From positions 1 to 21,449 of IMG/VR virus record IMGVR_UViG_3300035487_000919: a stretch of DNA of 21,449 bases; one strand, written 5' to 3'. The DNA is from a virus. Every line of letters starts with the position of its first letter. Within the stretch, counting starts at the first letter, position 1. Position numbers and translations under genes: made by a program. The notes under the pieces are model-generated. The model worked only from the letters and a program-made list of their open reading frames with translations, searched no databases and was not told where the DNA came from. This document shows positions 1 to 7,461 of this stretch, piece by piece.

Positions 1-49
1 CTTGTTTGCCTTGTGCTTCTGTATCAAATACTGTTTTGTAAATCTTCAT
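1..49 (-). CDS. 5' end of a further phage gene, cut by the window edge
   Basis: Only the first 16 codons are present, reading MKIYKTVFDTEAQGKQ, and the frame is still open at base 1. The start ATG overlaps the stop of the adhesin gene as TAATG, the same coupling seen at six other junctions here, which makes the start convincing. From memory, small proteins opening with this kind of sequence occur next to tail-fiber genes in flavobacterial phages, but I cannot assign a function. It is probably co-translated with the adhesin and may belong to the host-contact or lysis part of the late operon. Confidence 0.6.
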   Translation of the reverse strand, partial: MKIYKTVFDTEAQGKQ

Positions 50-3000
50 TATATTGTTGTTAAAAGCGTTAATTGTTCGTCTGTTAAAGCGGTTTTGAAA
101 ACTGCAAGTCCTTTTGTTTTACCGTAGAAATCTGCACCCGCCGAGCCATCTCCTCTTCTAAACTGTAAGCTATTCAAGTTATTTGTAAAACTTGGAACTA
201 ATGATGAAGACGACACCAAAGAGCCATTTACATAAAAATCCATACCATTTGAACTATAACGAAAAGCTATTTTTATAGGGTTTTCTGAGGTTGTAATTGA
301 GTACTGGAAAACATAAATAGTAGACCCACCAACATCAACTCTCGAAATTATTGCACCTTCAATATTTATAGGGAAATAGAATCTTATTTGATTTCCGTTA
401 GTGCTATCGCTTAAAGAAATAGTTCTATTACTACCACTATCCCCATTAAGAGTACTAATCTCTGCATACAATACCCCCTCTTCTGAATTTATCAAACTTG
501 CATTTCCGCTATTGCTCGCTATATCAGCTAACCTTGTGGAAATTGCTCCTTGTGTTGGGATGTAAGATGTTGGAAAAGAACCTACTTCTATCATTGTTCC
601 AAAAAGCAACACCCCGTTTATACCATCACCTACAAATGTTTCGTTCCAATTTCCATCTGCATTAGATATTAAATGTATACCAATAGTACCACCACCACTT
701 GCTTGTATATTTGCCCAAATTCTATACCAACCATTACCTACACTTTCTATTCCGTAGATTGTTGGAGGAGTAGAGCCTAATTTAGTAACAGTTCCATTTT
801 GTAAATCAAAATTTATATAATTTTGTCCATTTGCCCAACTACCAATCTGAATATAATTGTAACCGTCTGCTTTAACAAAAATAGACGTTATATTTGTTGC
901 GTTTGAAGTGCTACTGCTATTTTGAAGTAAATGATTTGTATTTGATGTTGTTGGTATTATTTTACTTGCATTTAAAGTTCCATCAGGAGAAATCGCAACA
1001 TTACTATTTATTGTCAAATTTTGATTCACCCAAATCGAGTTGCTAAAATCACTCGAATAAGGTACTAAATTCGTAGACTGCCCTTCCATTAACCAACTTC
1101 CGCATCCACTATCGGGAACTACTTCTTGACCTAAATACTCTTTTATAGATACGTTGTCTATTGAGCCGAGTGTATTGTTTGGAAAATTTGTAAATCTAAA
1201 AGCTGTATTATCAGCTGTAAAAAATAGTGTTATCTCCCCATTGTCTGTTGGATAGTATGTTCCATATACGTTACTGCCTTTAACTTGCAAAACACCGCTA
1301 TCTAAATTTAAACTAAATTTTAACCTATATTCTTTTCCTATTTCTGTTACATTTGTTTGCCTTGCACTTTCAAAACTTGTCTGTGTATTATCAGAATAAA
1401 GTTTGCTATCAACAACACTCCAACCCGTACCTAAATTCCAATCCGTACTCCCATTACTAAAATCGCCATTTACAATTTCCTCACTTCCTAAAGCATCTTG
1501 GTAACTAAACCCCTCGTAGTTGATTCTTGGTAGGTTAGTATCGTCTGTTATTTCTATTACTGATATGTTTGTTATTGAACCGCTAAAGTCAGCAGCTTTA
1601 TAAAAACTAATCCCAGAAACTGAAGTAGATGTAATAATATATTCTTTAAAACCAGAAGTAGAAAAAACAGGTATTGTTACTCCATATAATTGAGCGTTTG
1701 CAACACCAGAATCAACAACTGCTTGAAAAGTAAATTTAAATTTTCTACCTATACTTGTATTCTGAATTGATGAAGCCATACTCGCTCCTACACCAGAAAC
1801 TGCAGCCGCCTTATCCTCTCCAATACTCCAACCCGTTCCCAATGTCCAATCTTGCCCAACTTCTTTAACCGAGATGTTTGTTATTGAGCCTCTAAAAGTA
1901 CCCTCTAATAATAAATATGTTCTATCTAAATTAGAAATATAAATAGTTGCGACACTATTACTACCGCTTGGAGTCCAATTATTAGAACCATTACTATCAA
2001 TTCTTAAATTACCCGATGTATAATCTTTTACATTTACAGACACTTTATAAGATTTACCCACTTCAAAAACATTAGTTTGATAAACATATCCACTTGTATC
2101 TGCTAACAAAGCATTATCAGTAGTTAAAGACCAATTTGTAAATGCCCAATCTTGACCGACTTCTTTAACTGATATGTTGTCTATTGAGCCTGTGAAAGAA
2201 ATTCCTCTTATATAAAATCTTGTTCCGTCTGATTCTACATATTCCGTATAAGTTCCGTTACCGCTTCTTGCAGTACCATCACCTGTATTTGTCATACCTC
2301 CAACTAAAGGTTGTGCGCTTCCCTCAATGTAGTTAGATATGGTAAATGTAACTACATATATTTTACCTGATTCCACCACATTATCTTGGGAAAAGTTTGA
2401 TGAAGATGCTTGATTTATAGCGTTTGCAGTACCACCACTAATACTCCAACCTGCACCTTTACTCCAATCACTATCAGTAGCAAAATCTCCGTTTGTAATT
2501 CCCTCAACTCCCTCTTGACTAAAAGAACCATTAGAAATCTCTTCCGTACCCTCTTGTGAAAAGTCTCCATTTGATACTAAATCACTTGAAAGTATTTGTA
2601 CGTTCTCAACTAAACCTTGTGCGTTAACCCTCGTAGCTGCTGAATTACGTGAGAAAGTGAAATCTCCCGATAAATCTTCTTTGACTGAAACGTTGTCGAT
2701 TGAGAATATTGCACCACTTATTGCTCTAAATAAAAAGTTACCATTTGCTGTTGTATGTGTAAACGTAAAAGTAAAAGTACCGTTTGAATTTATTGTATAC
2801 AAAGATAGACCACCGTTATCAATAACAGAGGAATTACCTAAACTGTTGTAATTTGAAATAGTAAAAGTCGCTTCATATTTTTTACCATTAGTTAGTATGT
2901 CTTGCCACATCAATGAAGTTACTCCTGTTCCGTCTAAACCACCTACACCACCACTAATAGTTGAATTAATTTTACCCCAATCCGTATCAGTCGCAAAATC

Positions 3001-3120
3001 TCCGTTTGTAACTAATTCAGCTCCGTATAAATTTTCATCAGGTTTAATAGCTAACATTCTACCGTTATCATAAGCGGTAGGTGTAAGTAGTATCGATGCT
3101 TTTTCTAATAAATTTGCCAT
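49..3120 (-). CDS. Large modular phage adhesin: five carbohydrate-binding-like modules plus a LamG/concanavalin-like C-terminus
   Basis: This 1023-residue protein is probably a receptor-binding or glycan-binding appendage at the tail tip. Five beta-rich modules of about 100-115 residues lie near residues 36-148, 208-320, 321-420, 421-523 and 547-661. Full ones begin like VTNGDFATDTDW and all end like GSIDNVSVKE, a signature of CBM-like jelly rolls. Residues 152-175 (FSRNSAATRVN...), 528-541 (NLPRINYEG) and 674-692 (WLMEGQSTNLVPYSSDF) look like one conserved phage-tail core split by inserted modules. After SYIPTQGAISTRLAD (853-867), residues about 876-1012 resemble a LamG/concanavalin A-like domain (LYAEIST, IAFRYSSNGMDFYVNG, GLAVFKTALTDEQ). 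There is no signal peptide or enzymatic motif. It starts one base after the 50-residue gene. The architecture is clear from sequence; binding to host surface glycan is inferred. Confidence 0.75.
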   Translation of the reverse strand: MANLLEKASILLTPTAYDNGRMLAIKPDENLYGAELVTNGDFATDTDWGKINSTISGGVGGLDGTGVTSLMWQDILTNGKKYEATFTISNYNSLGNSSVIDNGGLSLYTINSNGTFTFTFTHTTANGNFLFRAISGAIFSIDNVSVKEDLSGDFTFSRNSAATRVNAQGLVENVQILSSDLVSNGDFSQEGTEEISNGSFSQEGVEGITNGDFATDSDWSKGAGWSISGGTANAINQASSSNFSQDNVVESGKIYVVTFTISNYIEGSAQPLVGGMTNTGDGTARSGNGTYTEYVESDGTRFYIRGISFTGSIDNISVKEVGQDWAFTNWSLTTDNALLADTSGYVYQTNVFEVGKSYKVSVNVKDYTSGNLRIDSNGSNNWTPSGSNSVATIYISNLDRTYLLLEGTFRGSITNISVKEVGQDWTLGTGWSIGEDKAAAVSGVGASMASSIQNTSIGRKFKFTFQAVVDSGVANAQLYGVTIPVFSTSGFKEYIITSTSVSGISFYKAADFSGSITNISVIEITDDTNLPRINYEGFSYQDALGSEEIVNGDFSNGSTDWNLGTGWSVVDSKLYSDNTQTSFESARQTNVTEIGKEYRLKFSLNLDSGVLQVKGSNVYGTYYPTDNGEITLFFTADNTAFRFTNFPNNTLGSIDNVSIKEYLGQEVVPDSGCGSWLMEGQSTNLVPYSSDFSNSIWVNQNLTINSNVAISPDGTLNASKIIPTTSNTNHLLQNSSSTSNATNITSIFVKADGYNYIQIGSWANGQNYINFDLQNGTVTKLGSTPPTIYGIESVGNGWYRIWANIQASGGGTIGIHLISNADGNWNETFVGDGINGVLLFGTMIEVGSFPTSYIPTQGAISTRLADIASNSGNASLINSEEGVLYAEISTLNGDSGSNRTISLSDSTNGNQIRFYFPINIEGAIISRVDVGGSTIYVFQYSITTSENPIKIAFRYSSNGMDFYVNGSLVSSSSLVPSFTNNLNSLQFRRGDGSAGADFYGKTKGLAVFKTALTDEQLTLLTTI
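1138..3015 (-). repeat. Repeated carbohydrate-binding-like modules within the adhesin gene
   Basis: Five homologous protein modules are encoded here, at about 2677-3015, 2161-2499, 1861-2160, 1552-1860 and 1138-1482. They share a start of the type NGDF...DW...GW and an end of the type GSI(D/T)N(V/I)SVKE. Modules three and four follow directly, through the linker VGQDW. The 50 bases at 1841-1890 and 2141-2190 match at about 42 positions, exactly 300 bases apart. The second module lacks an obvious sequence break from the third, so the array behaves like a tandem duplication in part. Confidence 0.75.
2500..2577 (-). repeat. Two 39-base tandem repeats (13-residue units) in the adhesin gene
   Basis: Residues 182-194 and 195-207 are two 13-residue units, VSNGDFSQEGTEE and ISNGSFSQEGVEG. 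They run straight into the start of the second module, ITNGDFATDSDW. Each unit looks like a truncated copy of a module start (xxNGDF) with no module behind it. The copies stay in frame, so they lengthen a linker without breaking the gene. They may be remnants of slippage or of recombination between module starts. Confidence 0.7.
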
Positions 3121-3121
3121 T

Positions 3122-3274
3122 CTATTCTATGTTTTCTAAAGCGGTTAATGTTGCAGTTGTACAAGTTATATTTTCTGAATACGTTGCCCTTGCTTGTAGT
3201 GTTTTTATTAAAGAGGGTACCGCACTTCTTACTAAAGATGACCAACTAACTCTAATACCTAAACCTAATCTCAT
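3122..3274 (-). CDS. Small 50-residue phage protein between the spike-base and adhesin genes
   Basis: This 50-codon frame fits exactly between its neighbours. It starts one base after the stop of the 82-residue gene (TAATATG) and stops one base before the adhesin start. It begins MRLGLGIRVSW and has a C-terminal stretch LQARATYSENITCTT. The latter faintly resembles the 'Rv..GG.v....c' segment found near fibers and LamG proteins of other phages, but that comparison is from memory. An open frame on the opposite strand over the same bases is best treated as a shadow, because this frame shows operon-type spacing at both ends. Function is unknown; a structural role at the tail tip is inferred from position only. 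Confidence 0.6.
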   Translation of the reverse strand: MRLGLGIRVSWSSLVRSAVPSLIKTLQARATYSENITCTTATLTALENIE

Positions 3275-3275
3275 A

Positions 3276-3524
3276 TTATTTTATTGCTACTAAATCCGTC
3301 ACAGTTGTATTTGAACCCACTACTATCGAAGATACGATACAAGGCAAAAAACTACCGTCTGGAATATTTTTAAAAACTACTGAAGCACTTGTTGAATCAA
3401 CTAAAAATACTTCTATACTACCTCCGTTACCTACGTACAAAGCACTTTTAGATACATCAGTTGTACCAATTACTACAGAAATGGCTTTTGTTCCAAAATC
3501 TGGTTGATTAAAATATTGTCCCAT
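3276..3524 (-). CDS. Spike-base-like small structural protein (RCAP_Rcc01079-type)
   Basis: This 82-residue, beta-rich protein has the order expected of the small 'spike base' family named after Rhodobacter RCAP_Rcc01079. A short N-terminus, GQYFNQPDFGTKA, is followed by SALYVGNGGSIEVF (an LYVG-GG motif, residues about 28-41), VVFKNIPDGSFLPC (a 'V.F.n.pdGs.LP' motif, about 49-62) and a valine/threonine-rich last strand. In that family the protein sits at the base of a receptor-binding spike. Here it lies between the fiber gene and the adhesin, which fits such an adaptor role. It is shorter than many family members, and the assignment comes from motif recall, so it is moderate. It is the first gene behind the longest gap in the window and may have its own promoter. 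Confidence 0.6.
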   Translation of the reverse strand: MGQYFNQPDFGTKAISVVIGTTDVSKSALYVGNGGSIEVFLVDSTSASVVFKNIPDGSFLPCIVSSIVVGSNTTVTDLVAIK

Positions 3525-3548
3525 TTTTATTTATTTATTTATTTATTT
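3525..3548 (-). repeat. Tetranucleotide repeat (TAAA)n in the leader of the spike-base gene
   Basis: On the plus strand, ATTT recurs with adenines at 3529, 3533, 3537, 3541 and 3545, giving about five tandem four-base units. On the coding strand this reads as TAAA/ATAA units ending at the ATG. It lies in the untranslated leader, between a candidate -7 promoter element and the start codon. A/T-rich leaders help translation in Bacteroidota, where ribosome binding does not rely on Shine-Dalgarno pairing. Such repeats also change length by slippage. Confidence 0.7.
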
Positions 3549-3553
3549 TATTA

Positions 3554-3561
3554 CAAATATA
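3554..3561 (-). promoter_or_regulatory. Candidate Bacteroidota promoter -7 element (TATATTTG)
   Basis: The minus strand reads TATATTTG here, an exact match to the Bacteroidota -7 consensus TAnnTTTG. It lies about 30 bases before the ATG of the spike-base gene, inside the longest gene-free stretch of the window (3525-3604). No good TTTG is found at the usual distance upstream; the nearest is TTTA at 3586-3589, with a 24-base spacer. If active, it would allow the spike-base, 50-residue and adhesin genes to be expressed apart from the main operon. A chance match in AT-rich DNA is possible. Confidence 0.4.
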
Positions 3562-3604
3562 GTAAAAATCATTTACTTGATTTCTTAAAGTTGTTATTAT
3601 TGAT

Positions 3605-5326
3605 TTATACTTTTTGCTGTATTACAAACCATTCTGTTCCGTTAGACCAAATTTTCACCCCTTCGTAAGGTCTATTTATTTCAAAACCACTAGTAGAACC
3701 ATCTAAGGTATCTGTTCCCGATGGATTAATAGTTGCACTTTTACCTCCTCCTTGAGTAAAACCCGAATTAGATATAAATCTAAAGGTTCTATTGACGCTA
3801 GAAGAAGCAAGAGGTAAATTTATATCCATCGCACCTGTTCCTCCAACCCAACTTAACTCAATCATATAAGCGGTATTATAAGCACTATCGCTCAAGTTCA
3901 CGTTATCCCCGTCTTCTACCGTTAATTGAAAAGGAATTATATATTTGGGGCCATCAGACAAAGCAAGTGTTCCAGATGCATCTGGTAATTCAATTGCTCT
4001 AGTTGCCGTTACATTAGTTGCTGAAATAGTGTTAGCAAAAGTTGCATTTCCAATCCTTAATGAAGTTTCTTCTAATCCACTCAGAGTGGCATCTCCTCCA
4101 AAATTAAACCCTTCGTCTACTGTTGCACTTATTGCTTTTGTACTTGTACTAAAAGTCCATCCTGAAGTTCCCATAGTATGAGAATTTCCAGTACCTATAT
4201 TCACTATAAAAGATTCATTACTTAAATCAAATCTAGCATCAGTAGCTGATAGAACATATCCTTCTTCTGTATCTAGAGATATAGTTGATGTTCCTCCAAA
4301 ATCACTACCTCCATTAATTGAAAGGTTAAATAATCCTGCCCCGAGAGAATCGTAATTAGTTAAAGATATAAATGAATCATAAGATGTATTTAAAGTTTCT
4401 GTTTGTGTCCATGAGCCATTTGAATCAATTGATAGTCCAGTGTAAGTGGGTATATCACTAGTCAAAGCAAGTGTTCCAGGAGTATCGGGTAATTTAATAG
4501 ATACGTCACCCGATACGGTTCCGTTTCTACTAAGCGTAGTTAATCCAACATCTTCATTTCTAACTTCAAGTCTATTGACTCTAATAGATGAGTAGTCACC
4601 GTTGTCGTCTAGGAAATTATGATTACCCCCGCTACTAATGTAAACTAAATTATTAAGATTTGCTCCAAAACCCTCTTCTATTGTTCCAATCCAAGTGTTA
4701 TTATTATAAACCTTAAAACCTTCCCTAGCTTTAATATCTCCGTAAAAATTAGAATCAACTCCAAAGGAAGCAATTCCAGAAACGTCTAAAACACCTAACA
4801 CAGTATCTCCTAATACCGATAAAGCAGAGTCAATAGTTGTTAGTACGTTAGCTATATCAATAATAATTTTTACAGCATTTGGGTTTGTAGTATAATCGCC
4901 TAGAGTTAATACTAAATCTCCTCCCGCAGTTGTTCCCGTATATGATGCGAAATCAGAGTAATTTGAACTACCCGTTAAGTTAATCCACTTTAAACCGTTG
5001 TAATATATTAAGTCATCAACAGAAAAAGTAACTTGACCATCTCCTAAGTCTCTAACAAAAGCAACGCTTACTGAGTAAACGTCTCCCGATACGCCTGTTC
5101 CGTCAACTAAAGTAGGTGTATTTGTTTGAGCGTTCCAAGACCCCTTGAAACCCCTTAGCTTAGTTATACTAACAAACTTAGCGTTATTTATACCTTCCTG
5201 TATCGTTACGTGTTCGTTTGGATTAATTATTTCAGCTAACTCTACCAACTCACTAGTTAATTTACTTTTAGCAATTACTGAATTAATCCAATTTGTATTT
5301 TCTGCAACTGATTGCTCTAAACTCAT
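3605..5326 (-). CDS. Phage tail fiber protein
   Basis: This 573-residue protein is a probable tail fiber. Residues 1-40 are helical and could attach it or trimerise. Residues about 60-118 contain the widespread fiber motif 'G.WnA.tNtPtL..GtG..Gd.Y.Vs', seen as GSWNAQTNTPTLVDGTG, ending in YYNGLKWINL. Two copies of the fiber motif 'LPD.sGTLAL' follow, LPDTPGTLAL (279-288) and LPDASGTLAL (447-456). Each is preceded by Asn/Thr/Ser-rich beta sequence, which suggests an internally repeated shaft. The last 110 residues (from about 460) look like a compact beta tip ending WSNGTEWFVIQ. No peptidase or chaperone domain is visible. It follows the large tail gene by five bases. Its role in host recognition is inferred from motifs and position. 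Confidence 0.7.
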   Translation of the reverse strand: MSLEQSVAENTNWINSVIAKSKLTSELVELAEIINPNEHVTIQEGINNAKFVSITKLRGFKGSWNAQTNTPTLVDGTGVSGDVYSVSVAFVRDLGDGQVTFSVDDLIYYNGLKWINLTGSSNYSDFASYTGTTAGGDLVLTLGDYTTNPNAVKIIIDIANVLTTIDSALSVLGDTVLGVLDVSGIASFGVDSNFYGDIKAREGFKVYNNNTWIGTIEEGFGANLNNLVYISSGGNHNFLDDNGDYSSIRVNRLEVRNEDVGLTTLSRNGTVSGDVSIKLPDTPGTLALTSDIPTYTGLSIDSNGSWTQTETLNTSYDSFISLTNYDSLGAGLFNLSINGGSDFGGTSTISLDTEEGYVLSATDARFDLSNESFIVNIGTGNSHTMGTSGWTFSTSTKAISATVDEGFNFGGDATLSGLEETSLRIGNATFANTISATNVTATRAIELPDASGTLALSDGPKYIIPFQLTVEDGDNVNLSDSAYNTAYMIELSWVGGTGAMDINLPLASSSVNRTFRFISNSGFTQGGGKSATINPSGTDTLDGSTSGFEINRPYEGVKIWSNGTEWFVIQQKV

Positions 5327-5331
5327 AGTTT

Positions 5332-7458
5332 TTAGTTTTTAATTTTTAAATAACCTTCAGTCTCTATTTCAAGTAAACTAGGAACTTCAAAAGCACCTAA
5401 TGAGAAGGTTTCGTTTTTACCTTGTGCGGTATAAACAGCGTTAGATTTAGTCATTTGAGCGTTTACTCTATATAGATTAGAACCTATTAAAGGTGTTATC
5501 TCTGGTGATTCTTCTTTAACATATTGTACTTCATTTAAAAATACAAATTTATGTGACAAAGCTTGAATAACTTTTCTCATAATTTGCTTAGGCATTAATT
5601 TAAATGCTATTAAATCATTTTCATAACCCTCTGAGTTTATTAGATAAGTATTAGAGTCAGTTCTTTCAGACTCTACATTATCACTATACCCCCCAGCAAA
5701 GTATTCTATCGGTATTCTTACCTTGTTTTTAATACCTGTTGCATAAAATATATCAGTATTGTTATCGTTATAATACTCAATACTTAGTGTTCCTTCTTGA
5801 GTTTCAGCAATATCTAAAACCTCACTTAAATAGACTTCAGTAGGAAAAGATGCGTTATCATCTGTTTGAGTTATATTTACTTGTATTTTTTTATTAGTAA
5901 AGTCAGACATATCTATATTAAACTCATAGATATCATAATCCTCTAAATTATACAGACTATTTACTCTTAAAGATTGTTCAGCACCTATGTAATTTATATC
6001 TAAAACTAATACGTAAGCTGATTTTGAGTCGTCATATATTATATTAGATATTTGAAACCAAGCACTATCATAGAATACATAGTTACCGATAACTCCCCAA
6101 GCAGGTAGATTACCGTTTAAAGAATAACTACCCGTAACATCTCCCGTATAATAATCATAAGTTGAACCGCTAGTAAAATACATACCCGTCTGAACACCTA
6201 AGTTTGCTAAATTATAAACCCTAGCATCTCTACTATCTTTAAGGTTTATATAGTTTGACTTTTGAGTAACACTGATATTGGTTTCTACTTCATTTTCATC
6301 AATAACGGTAACAACTATATTATTATAATTAGATTTTATTTGAGTTGTTATTATATCACAGTCTTGGAATAGTTGATTATATTCACAAGCATTTTCAGTA
6401 AAAGGAAGTTGCCAACTTAAAGTGTTTTCATCATTTTTGTAATTTGAGCAATTACCCCAATCAAGATATTTTGCAAACCTAATAGAGTTAGATTTACTAG
6501 GCAAGTCTGAGTAAGGGAATCTTTCTCCAACACCGCCTTCTTCAAAAGAAGGAATTGTTATAGTGGTATCAACTGAACAATCTAATTGGTCTTCTATATA
6601 TATATTATAATCACCTTGTAATATTCCCGAAAAAACATTACTTACTTGAAAATTAGTTCCGTCTAACGAATAGCTTAATACTAGAAGGTCAGAATTAGAT
6701 ACAGCAATAGTTATAGTAGCACCTGACGGGGAGTTAACGTAAGTAGAGGTCACGTTTTCACTAATTAATGTATCTGGTGTCCTAAACTTAACGGATGCCT
6801 CATTACTTGAAGAGTCGGTTACAAAAAGCTTAAATGTTGTATCTCTAAGAACTTCATCAATATAAAAAGGATTTGTTGATACATTGACAGGAGTATTGTC
6901 GGTACCTAATACGTAACTATCTACTTGCTCACTTGTAGTTACTGAAATATTTACATACCTACAAGATGTTACCGTATTTGGAAATTCAGCAAAGAAACAG
7001 TCAGAAGTTTCGATAGTCGCTCCCTCTTCTTCAGCTCTAGCTATAAATCGTGAAACTAGATTCGAAACAGGTAAAAACGTAATGTTATCTATCGCTAAGG
7101 CTTGTTCGCTTGGCGTGTTTTCAAAAGCTACTGTAAAAGCAGTACCGTTTTGACTAAAAGTTGAACTAGTGAAGTAGTTTTCATCTGGATGCTCTATACT
7201 TAATTCCCTCCAAAGATAACCAGGTGGTACTACTGTATTTATAGAGGTTGTAAAAACTCCAGAATTATTAAAATCAGTATTAAAAGCAATTTCTAAATTT
7301 GATAATGTTTCATTAGGGTTGATATTACCTATTACCGATTGCCTTGAAGATGTTCTAATATATTTAAAAACCTCTACGATACCAAAAGTGCTATGAAGAA
7401 CTAATGAGTTATCTTGAACTGGTTGTTGAGTTATTCTTATTTTTATAATGCTTGGCAT
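5332..7458 (-). CDS. Large tail-tip protein with an SprB-like beta domain
   Basis: This 708-residue protein is of a type I associate with Bacteroidota phages, encoded between the hub-like protein and the fibers. Function is not established. Residues 1-130 are beta-rich. Residues 132-155 (NLVSRFIARAEEEGATIE) resemble a short segment common in tail proteins. Residues about 238-303 end in GILQGDYNIYIEDQLDCSV, matching the pattern 'L..GtY.v.V.D..gC' of SprB repeats from gliding-motility adhesins of flavobacteria. The C-terminal half has about six cysteines and mixed beta sequence, ending FEVPSLLEIETEGYLKIKN. It begins four bases after the preceding stop, and the fiber gene follows after five. A structural or receptor-contact role at the tail tip is inferred. 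Confidence 0.55.
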   Translation of the reverse strand: MPSIIKIRITQQPVQDNSLVLHSTFGIVEVFKYIRTSSRQSVIGNINPNETLSNLEIAFNTDFNNSGVFTTSINTVVPPGYLWRELSIEHPDENYFTSSTFSQNGTAFTVAFENTPSEQALAIDNITFLPVSNLVSRFIARAEEEGATIETSDCFFAEFPNTVTSCRYVNISVTTSEQVDSYVLGTDNTPVNVSTNPFYIDEVLRDTTFKLFVTDSSSNEASVKFRTPDTLISENVTSTYVNSPSGATITIAVSNSDLLVLSYSLDGTNFQVSNVFSGILQGDYNIYIEDQLDCSVDTTITIPSFEEGGVGERFPYSDLPSKSNSIRFAKYLDWGNCSNYKNDENTLSWQLPFTENACEYNQLFQDCDIITTQIKSNYNNIVVTVIDENEVETNISVTQKSNYINLKDSRDARVYNLANLGVQTGMYFTSGSTYDYYTGDVTGSYSLNGNLPAWGVIGNYVFYDSAWFQISNIIYDDSKSAYVLVLDINYIGAEQSLRVNSLYNLEDYDIYEFNIDMSDFTNKKIQVNITQTDDNASFPTEVYLSEVLDIAETQEGTLSIEYYNDNNTDIFYATGIKNKVRIPIEYFAGGYSDNVESERTDSNTYLINSEGYENDLIAFKLMPKQIMRKVIQALSHKFVFLNEVQYVKEESPEITPLIGSNLYRVNAQMTKSNAVYTAQGKNETFSLGAFEVPSLLEIETEGYLKIKN

Positions 7459-7461
7459 ATC

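Noticed and set aside
1138-3015. Diversity-generating retroelement target in the adhesin
   Set aside because: The repeats are protein modules, not a template/variable pair with adenine-specific changes, and no reverse transcriptase gene is in the window.
3096-3293. A 65-codon open frame on the plus strand over the spike-base/adhesin junction
   Set aside because: It lies opposite a minus-strand 50-codon frame that fits the operon with one-base gaps on both sides; the plus-strand protein has no recognisable feature.
3525-3548. CRISPR-type or insertion-site repeat
   Set aside because: The units are four bases long with no spacers and no flanking mobile-element genes; it is a simple sequence repeat.
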